A stretch of DNA of 64,000 nt from Asterella californica. Its lineage: Eukaryota > Streptophyta > Marchantiopsida > Marchantiales > Aytoniaceae. The notes under the pieces are model-generated. The model was not told where the DNA came from, ran no database searches, and saw only the letters and a program-made list of their open reading frames with translations. Each line of letters begins with the position of its first letter. The first letter of the stretch is position 1. The translations under genes and the position numbers were made by a program. This document shows, piece after piece, positions 56,011 through 64,000 of this stretch. The stretch is taken from positions 6,324,001 to 6,388,000 of the forward strand of contig JAYKYS010000019.1 of the NCBI GenBank assembly GCA_036924285.1, read 5' to 3'.

Positions 56011-59000
56011 GAAAGCAGCTCCAGAGTTCTAGTGATGTTCAACCGGTCTCACCCAAATCTAGATCGACTCTGACTCAACTGTATCTGTAGAAACCATATT
56101 CTTTTAGCAAGTCTCCACTCGTTTTAGCATATTGTAACTAGTTGCACAAATTACCATCAACATCATAACACACAGAATCATAGACTAGTAGTTAGTCCAG
56201 ATCACCAACAACCAAATTCTTGCCGCATAAAGCTCATCAATCCATTAGTGAGATTGTTAGAATGTAAGCTACGCAGATGGGTTCATCTATATCATAAGAT
56301 GAGGTCCAGTTATGCCCACATTCTTTGGAACCGAGGCTTGTCCTATATGAACGAGGTTTCAGCATCATGTGGAATGAATGCCTGTACCCATACTTCCCCG
56401 TTACACACACGATAGTGGTCCTTGATGGTCTTCATGGATTAATAGGGGATTTCATTCATAGCAAGAGTCGTTCGGTGCATCCCACGGATACACCAACGGA
56501 TAAAAGCATTCATGATTGACTGGGTCCGGGAAGTATTTATATTATTTATTTATTCGATCAGGAATTAAGTCGTTTGGTACTTTCCACAATTACCCGTCGG
56601 ATGAGGCTGTCCAAGGCAGTTGTCCGGTAAAATAATTTGTCGAAGTCGATTGCGAATAACTACGGATCGTGCTGCGACTTGAAGAGGCTAATGAATGAAA
56701 CCTCAAATCTCCACTATGCAAGGAGGGCAAAATCCATTGAGAACTCTCCACGAGCAATCATAGACTTGAGGATCTACGTAATCCACATTTTTAATCTTTT
56801 TGTTAATCATGTTTAGTGTTTTGACTAATTTATGCTATTCACACTGAACCGTCCCAACTGACCTTCACGTCATATCGGCATCATCCTGTGAACACCTTGT
56901 ACTAACAGAATTGTTCTCATGATTATTATTACTTGATTCATCCTTCCATTGTAATGATTAAACCTGTAGTGGCAGAAGGAAGTACATCTCCTTATAGGAG
57001 TTGTGATCCATGAGAATCTAGTTTTGGTTCAATTTTACTGACTCCTAAAGCCATAAGAAATATTGAAATCTATGCTTAGAGAAGTCTCTACTCCAGTTGC
57101 AGCATTTTTTTGAAAACTATGTCAATTTGTCCATCGCTTCCTCCTAAAGTTCTGAATTGTATATAGCTTCGAATTGACAACTATCTTCTGTCATCAACTA
57201 TTTCAAATTTTGAAATGATGCGAGAGTGGTATTGATCATATGAAATCTTTTTCAGCCGATGATCTCATCTAAATATCGCATCCTTATCTTTCTTCACTAC
57301 ATATGGTTGTTCCTTCCGCTCCTTTAAAACTCAATCTCTGGGTTGGTCCTGATCTCCAGCAAAATGAAATCTTTCTTCGGGTTCGCATGGTAAGATTTAT
57401 AGATCCTCCTCATGACAGTCTACTTGAATCATATGTATGGATACCTCCTGATACTTTCCACCCTCTCTTGTTATCCTAATGCAACTTGATCAAATGCCCA
57501 CCATGTATTTTTGAGATCAGTCGGATGCTACTATCACTAAACCCACCATAACAGAATCTGTCATTACTTACGTACTATCATATTTGAGCTACACACAAAG
57601 ATTTTAGATCTTTGGAATTCTACTTCAAATTCAAATCCTTGGCCTCACACAAGTTGGTCAAAGAACTAGGTGCATTACTCTTAATTCCGATCTCCTCGAA
57701 AATTATCTCTGGGTTTGAACTTATACTTCAGAAATCAAAAGAAGGTTTAGGCTCCAGGGCTAAACCTCCACTCTTCCATCACAAGTCAGATCTCGTGCAA
57801 TTCTCCTGAAGATTGAATCTTGGAAAGGCATACTAGGCACTATTCAAGAAATTCCTCCCTTGTTCAAACTTCACGTTACCATCCAGAGATCAGAAGAAGA
57901 GAAAACACAGAGGACCAAATAATGTTCTCGCAGCATTCATTTGTTTTATTCTCTCTCTCGTTAAGTTTGAAGATAATACCACCATATGGTCTTATGAGAG
58001 CTATCGATCATTCGGCTGATGAAGTAACAAAAATAGATGATGATACTTACGGTGAATCGCCATATTCTTATTTAACATATGACGATATCTGCCACATGTG
58101 CATGGGTAATTTTTGCTCCTTGTAATGCTTACCATCTATCCATGCCATAACCTTTTGTCATTTTGTTATTGAAGTTCATCCATCCATCCACCTCATGTTT
58201 CTTCCATGCTCGATCCCCGTTGACTTATGATCTCTTTAGGTCTGTGATCCTCCTTAGCATAGCTCTGGATTTCTAATCTCAAACTTTGATCATGCGAAAA
58301 ATCATTTTGCCTTCTACTAACCATGATTTGAAAAGTTGACTAGAGGAAAAAGAAGGTGACTCCGACCTGACTATAAACTATAGAATCTGTCTCATGTGAA
58401 AGAACAAATATTATATTTCCATAGCTTAGAAGTACTTCTGTACTTCTCTCATGACCCCACTCTGGACCTACGTCCTCCCATGACTAGGATCTACTATGGC
58501 TGACCTTTTACTCTCAATCCACTCTCTAAATGACCTCCATAGTTCCTCAAAATGTCCAAAGAAGATTCTATAAATTCATTTGCTTTGAACTTTCTTAGAT
58601 ATTTCTAAGAAGATACCTCATCCTTTATTCCTAGTCATACTTATTTTCACAAAAAATAAGAAACACAAATAACAAAACATCATAAGAATAAAAATGAGCA
58701 ACATGAAAGCATCACTTAGGTCTCCCCTCCAATGTTTGCGACCTCGCAAACACATCCATCTAGAAATAACCTCTATCTTCTAGACTCATCGTATAGAGAA
58801 GTGAGAAATCTCAACATCAATATATCTACACATATGAAAGTCATGTCTCCTTGCCTCTCCTCAAAATATAACCATTCACTCTATGAGTGACTCTACATCA
58901 ATGAAGGTATCTTCCAACTCCTCACCCTTCACAGTATTTGAGACCTTCAGTACCTTATCATAATGTAGAGATGTCATTGTCCTTTTATCTTCTGTGAGAA

Positions 59001-59100
59001 GTAAGCACTGTTAGAGCTTATCATCCGCTCCAAACATGAACAACACCTCTATCATATAGTGTTGGAGTTGTCTTATGAAGAAATACATCCCTTTCTTTAG
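56011..59100. other. TML 3' flank and unassigned DNA
   Basis: No recognised gene. Open frames at 57612-57809 and 57820-58125 lack domain features. A minus-strand GGAGGGGAGA purine run near 58720 resembles a polypurine tract, so part of 57-59 kb may be decayed LTR-element DNA. I could not find matching terminal repeats. Confidence 0.45.
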
Positions 59101-60560
59101 CATCTGTTAGAGTTGAAAATTATAGTACGGTTAGTCATGGTAGGACGATACAAAACTTACCACTAAGGATAGTGTTCCCGGGATAACAAGATCTGTAACT
59201 TATTAGAACTAGTTAACATGATTGTTGATAATGATAGAGATAGAAAACATATATAGGATAGTTAGTCGAAAGGAGAAGGACATTTACGAAAGATACAATG
59301 ATATGATATCAATACCACTAAGGGTTTGCCGGTCTCTCTCACACGAGACGTAGATAGAGGACCTGAGGCATCTGTGAGTGCACCGGTTTAGGTGCGAGAG
59401 TGAAGTGGACTCGCATCTCGGAGATCTTTTCACCGGTAGGCTATAAGAGATATTCAAAAGATGTAAGTAAAGATTTACTGGAAATCATTTTGGGATATGA
59501 TGTGTCTTCTCTTGTCTGATAGTGGTAATTATAATAAATTGATGTGTGTAATATCTTGTGTCTTATATGTTAGAATCGGTTAAGCTTTGGTAAAAGTTAC
59601 CAAGAAGGGATACCGGTTCTCGAGCTGTTAATCCAAGTATATGTCGAGATTCTTCTTGAAGAGTCAGCGATGTGCGAGTAGTGATCCCAGAACTAGTTGG
59701 CAATATCGATTATAGAACCTGTCGAGACCTCGGTAAGAAGATCTATCAGATCAACAAAGGAGATGGTTATTGGAGATCGGATGCAAGGCAAACATTTGAC
59801 GACCATGTTGGAGATCTTGCTAAGTGTTGTTTTATGAATGACCGAACTTTTGTCAAAACTATGAGTGTCAACTTTACGGTGAAATCAAGAGTCCATTGCA
59901 CGGGCCCAAGCTAGGAAAAACTCAAGGAGGAGCATCCCTGCTACGACCTCCACATGAACCGCATGACAATAGAGAGCGACACGGAGAACAGAACCAGTAG
60001 TTCCACCAAGTCAGCATTCAGTGCTTCGATGGCTAGTTCAACAGCTCTGAGCACACCTATTAGAATCACGATTGTAGGATCACTTGACAAATTGAGAATG
60101 AGATGCCATACTAGGAATGGTTGAAAGCCACCCACCAAGATTATCAACACCAGTGACAACAACAACCTTCTCATCCACAATGGGTGTTAATAGTACGGGA
60201 ATGTTCCAACCTACCATAACTACATTTAGTTTTCAAGGAAATCCATCCGAGATTAACCCAGTGGGTATGTTATCTGGTACCTTATCTACGGCCTCGGGTG
60301 CATACGAGAATACGGAAATAATTCTAAAGTGTCATATTCTTGATTTTTTCACAGCTGGTATTATTCATCTCCACCAGTGGGAAACAGTAAGCGTATAGTG
60401 TCTTCACTTCGGCATCTTGACCGACTAGTCAACTAAATGCTCCTCCTACACTTGCACCAACAATTATGGCAACAACGAACATCAATAACGGGTGCCATCA
60501 AGATCCCATGAAGATTGTACGGGTAGCATTGGGAGGTATTGTAATCTTTATCAGAACCAA
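59101..60560. other. Unassigned, possibly decayed LTR element
   Basis: TGTTAGAGTTGAAAATTATAG at about 59106 has a copia-like LTR start. Frames at 59672-59914 and 60117-60398 (Thr/Ser rich) carry no domain I know. They may lead into the gag remnant that follows. Confidence 0.3.
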
Positions 60561-60599
60561 AAGCACAATCTGATCAAATTATTACTTAAAAATTGTCAA

Positions 60600-61050
60600 A
60601 ATTGTCTTGGGTACTACTGATATCGTTGGATACTGACTGGTGGTTAAAGATGTTCCATCTAAAACTTCAAGGTGAAGCTACATAGTTTGTGGATGATATG
60701 GATATCACATGTATCACCGATTGAATGAAAGCCAAAGCGCTATTCATAGAGAGATATGAAGGTATCCAAATAGATTTAGTGCTCCACACTAATCTCCAAC
60801 AAATCAAGTAGCGTCAAGAGAAAAGCGTGATCGCATATACTAGCCATTTCAAAGATCAAATACCTAAGCAATATAGGAAAAATTCACCGCTAATCATCTA
60901 TTACTACCTCCAAGGTCTCGACGAAGAATATAGTAGAGACTTCACCAAACATGCAAGAGCTAGTAAATGCACTTTCTTCAAGTTGTTCCGGTATGTATAG
61001 GAGTTACAACGTACGTCTGAGATTAGCAAACCACGAATGATCACTTGAAA
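60600..61050 (+). pseudogene. Decayed retrotransposon gag
   Basis: The plus strand reads, across stops, a gag-like helical pattern: WWLKMFHLKLQGEA, MKAKALFIERY, QEKSVIAYTSHFKDQ, LIIYYYLQGLDEEY. This is the usual retrotransposon gag layout in which an FxxxF..L..GLD pattern recurs. At least four internal stops are present. The superfamily is probably Ty3/gypsy, not certain. No polymerase follows. Confidence 0.6.
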
Positions 61051-61539
61051 GATGCATCAAGAAAACAAGGAGGATTTGGATAAATCCATTCTTCAATCAT
61101 TGGCCGTAGCAGTCATCAACTACAATTGTCAGCAACTAGCATGTAAATCCCTTCTGCCAAGGAAAGTGTTTGTGGTAGTTGTGCTCAAGGGGTCATACGA
61201 TGGAGACTTGTCCAAACTACTGTCAGGTTTGTACATCTGACTCACATAGAGAACTTATTTTGTCGACTAACCAATAATAATGTGATATCAGTGAAAGTAG
61301 TTCAGTATAACGACAACGAATGAAACACATTTGGAATGTTTTCTACAAAAGAATCTCCCTCTCAAAAAGACCAGTCCAATCTATACAAGGTTATTGTGTG
61401 TATTTTTATTGCTATTGTCATCTACACTATCAAGGATGCTCGATATATGTATAGACGGTCAATAATTGATAGATGCAATGTTGATATAGTCCCAAGCTCT
61501 AGTAGATCGACGGCTAACATTAGCCGGAGTGGTTAGGGT

Positions 61540-61705
61540 TGTTAGAGTTAGTTAGAGGGCTAACCCATCATTAGGGTTTCTCTTGTACTCACCTCCACTA
61601 TATATACAGAGAGAGGCAAAGTCTCTCTCATCTCATTCCTATTTTATTACCTTGTCTACTCGCTCTCTCTTCTTGGAGTGTCCTCGAAGTATCGATCTTT
61701 CTACA
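61540..61705 (+). repeat. Short 5' LTR of a Ty1/copia element
   Basis: TGTTAGAGTTAG through TTTCTACA, 166 bp, with TATATATA at about 61602 as a likely promoter box and pyrimidine-rich DNA after it. TGGTGAGAGC (61713-61722) just downstream is a possible, diverged primer-binding site. Boundaries rest on the TG/CA ends and on the copia gag 650 bp downstream; no second LTR is available. Confidence 0.5.
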
Positions 61706-62363
61706 TAGAGCTGGTGAGAGCGTGTGTCCCTTGCTGATGAGCAAGAATGGAGATTGGAGTACAGGAGAGAGCAGTCGGAGTTGTGCCTGATGTCGAGCAC
61801 TATCTTGTTGATGCGTTCGGGTGAGACAAAATCATTTTTTTCGTCACCAGAAACTTTGAATGCGATTTCGGAGACCTAGACGATTTTTTCTCGTTGAAAT
61901 CTGTCGACCAGCCTTTAAAAGGTTGCCTTGTTCAGAAGGTGCGAATTGTGTACTGGGTCAAGTTTCAGTCGATTTGGAGGTTTCTAGCGGCAGATTTTCA
62001 ATTGGATTTTTTTGACCAAAACGAAAGTTTTAGGACTTGAGTCTAAAACAAATCCTGTTTCGAATATGGGTGGAATATTCCCACCCCAATTTGAAAAATT
62101 TTGAGGGGTCGCACACCCATTTCTGACCTCGTTTGGTCTAATTTCGACTTTTCTTGGTGTGTTCTTTCGACGTTTCCGTCGTGTTTTGTACACCTACAGT
62201 TTGCGGACAGGTTCTTTTTTCATTGTCGATGCAGGAGGAGTTCGCGGAGTCGCCTCATTGTGACTTGTAACAACTCTTGATCGTGCGGTGTGGAGAGACG
62301 AGTTTCATGAAAGTTCTATGAGGTTTTCCGCGTATAGAACATAGCAATTTCGACATTGCGGCT

Positions 62364-62614
62364 ATGGCGGAGTCTGTGTCCTTGATCATTGGATAGAAGC
62401 TCGACAAGAACAACTACCAAGTGTGGAAGTTCCGGATGATGACTTTCCTGTAGGGACAAGATCTATGGGATCTTATCACTGAGGAGGAGAAAGCGCCTGA
62501 AGTATCAATTTCTGATCCAAAATTCAAGGAGTGGAAGAAGCGCTCATATCAGGCTATTCACTACATCGCGTTGACAGTCTCAGCATCGATGATCGGTCAC
62601 ATTCAGGATTGCGA
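62364..62614 (+). pseudogene. Ty1/copia gag N-terminus, interrupted by an LTR
   Basis: ATG at 62364. It contains the copia gag opening motif (L-x-K-NNYQVWKFRMMTFL, GQDLWDLI) and then YQAIHYIALTVSASM. TAG at 62394 and 62451 break it. The reading stops at GHIQDC, where the minus-strand LTR begins (62615). Remaining gag and pol would lie beyond the window. Confidence 0.78.
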
Positions 62615-64000
62615 TGTCGAAGTGTGATCTGTCTATCTAGGAAAGCACCGGGCTTCTGGCTGTGGTTGTTCACTCAAGAGGTTGGCTTCCAGGTTACAAC
62701 AGGGGCTATAAACACTCACACAGATGTGTAAGATCTAGTAATATACTAAAAAAGCGAAATTCAGGTCTAGCTGGCAGTAATAGGATCCGGCGGTGAACTT
62801 TGACACTCACGGATAGGAAAAATATGAAGGTTTAGAGTTCTAAACTTCCCCTACATGCAAATGAGGTACTACTGAACTCACAGACGAAGTTTCAGCCTGA
62901 GATCAAATTCTGACACGGAGATATGAACAGAAAAGTTTTGAGCAAGAAAACTACGGCAATTTCTGGTACCTAGATGGCTATTTCGACCTATAACAGAAGA
63001 TTGGCTCGATCAATTTCAAATATTCTCACAGTATTTGAAGTCTACAGGATGCTGAACACCCCTTTGAAATTGGGACTCCTGAATGTACACAGAACTCCAG
63101 ATCTCCTCCTCTGAAGTCGCTGCTCTAGATTAAGAGCCTTTCAGACCCCTTTTGCTTCAGCGGCCGCCCTGAATTACTCAGTCACTCAATCGGTATGAAA
63201 CTTTTTGGGAAACCGTAGCCCTGCTGGCAGAGAACATAACCTCGAAGTTTTGAAGCAATTTCCTCAAATCTGCTGCAAGTGACACTGAAAACCCTAAATC
63301 CAACAAAAGTGATTCAATTCTAGCACAATTCGAACTTCAATTGATCATAACTTTGTCTTTATTGCCTCAAATCGATCAAAAATTTCACTGGAGGTGCTTG
63401 GCATGACGAGCTCTACCCTCCTGTGCCCTCAGATTTTGAAGTCCCCCCACCAAATGCTCGAACTCTCCTTTAGAGCTCTGTTTCTAAATTTAGAGTTAAA
63501 CTAAAGACAAAAACAGACCAATGGGAATTCATAGCTCCACTTGGTTGTCCTTTAGTGCCCTAATCCACGTGGTAACTCTACTTCACTCAAAGGCTACCAC
63601 ATCAACCCCTAAAGTGCCAGCGTAAATCTTAAACTTCACGTGAAGGCATGTAAAATAACACGTAACCCTAAAAGATAACTTAACCAATCTAGAAAGCGTG
63701 CATGGGCGACAAGTAAGTACAACCCATGAGCTTAAACCTCTTTAAGCATGGAAACCCTAAGTTATGTACTTTCACAACATAGATAAGCATGATATCATTT
63801 GCACAAGCGCAAGAGTGCTTGAACAAGATAGATAACATACTATCAACCTACTAAGACTCAAAATATATAACACAATAGTGTCAACACCGTATGCAAAGGT
63901 GTCAAACATATGTATAAAGGACTAGAAGTAATACGAGCTAACTTCTAGAACTACTAAACTCAAGCATCGGAGTAGAAGTCAAGCATGTAGCCGCCAAGTA
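62615..64000 (-). repeat. Minus-strand E2-family LTR, cut by the window edge
   Basis: The inverted sequence matches the E2 LTR family over its whole length. The left end TGTCGAAGTG is the LTR 3' end (CACTTCGACA). The right edge, AAGCATGTAGCCGCCAAGTA, is the inverted LTR start minus a few bases, so the LTR ends just past 64000. It interrupts the copia gag. Whether it is a solo LTR or the LTR of a full element cannot be told here; left flank GCGA. Confidence 0.88.

Noticed and set aside
57820..58125. 101-codon plus-strand frame
   Set aside because: No domain, and the region shows signs of decayed repeat DNA on the other strand.

Overview
This window looks like a land-plant nuclear genome, probably not a flowering plant; that placement is an inference. 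The only intact host gene I can reconstruct is TML, the medium subunit of the plant TPLATE endocytosis complex. It lies at 50717-56010 on the plus strand as 12 exons with GT-AG introns. The joined exons keep one frame for about 641 residues. An inverted partial copy of its 5' end (upstream DNA, exon 1, start of intron 1) sits about 19 kb away at 30436-31262.

Most of the rest is nested retrotransposon DNA. 8237-24243 is Ty3/gypsy element E1, split by a complete, younger relative E2 (12010-20531, matched 1282-bp LTRs). A solo LTR follows (24757-26236), then fragment E3 (26318-28868). 33.5-37.7 kb is a different degraded Ty3/gypsy element (E5). 37752-47155 is a minus-strand E1 relative (E4), split by a 4.5-kb insertion (E6). 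E6 itself contains a solo LTR (40051-41423), and E4 also holds a 215-bp MITE-like insert. 60.6-64 kb has a decayed gag, a Ty1/copia 5' end and a minus-strand LTR that interrupts the copia gag. The LTRs are TGTC...GACA and the three testable insertions show 4-bp target duplications.

The most interesting signal is a recoding module between protease and reverse transcriptase in E1-E4. The gag-protease frame carries the slippery heptamer G GGT TTT. The pol frame (-1) opens exactly there, because a -1 frame stop directly precedes the heptamer. An H-type pseudoknot can be drawn downstream in every copy. E1 and E2 use unrelated stem sequences, and E4 shows a compensatory base change.

1-8.2 kb is gene-poor, with a very AT-rich block at 4.0-5.4 kb. 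31.3-33.5 and 56-60.5 kb contain no gene I recognise, although 32306-32388 holds two near-perfect hairpins. 47.9-48.6 kb has a minisatellite and a 131-bp structured inverted repeat. I saw no rRNA, CRISPR array or convincing tRNA.
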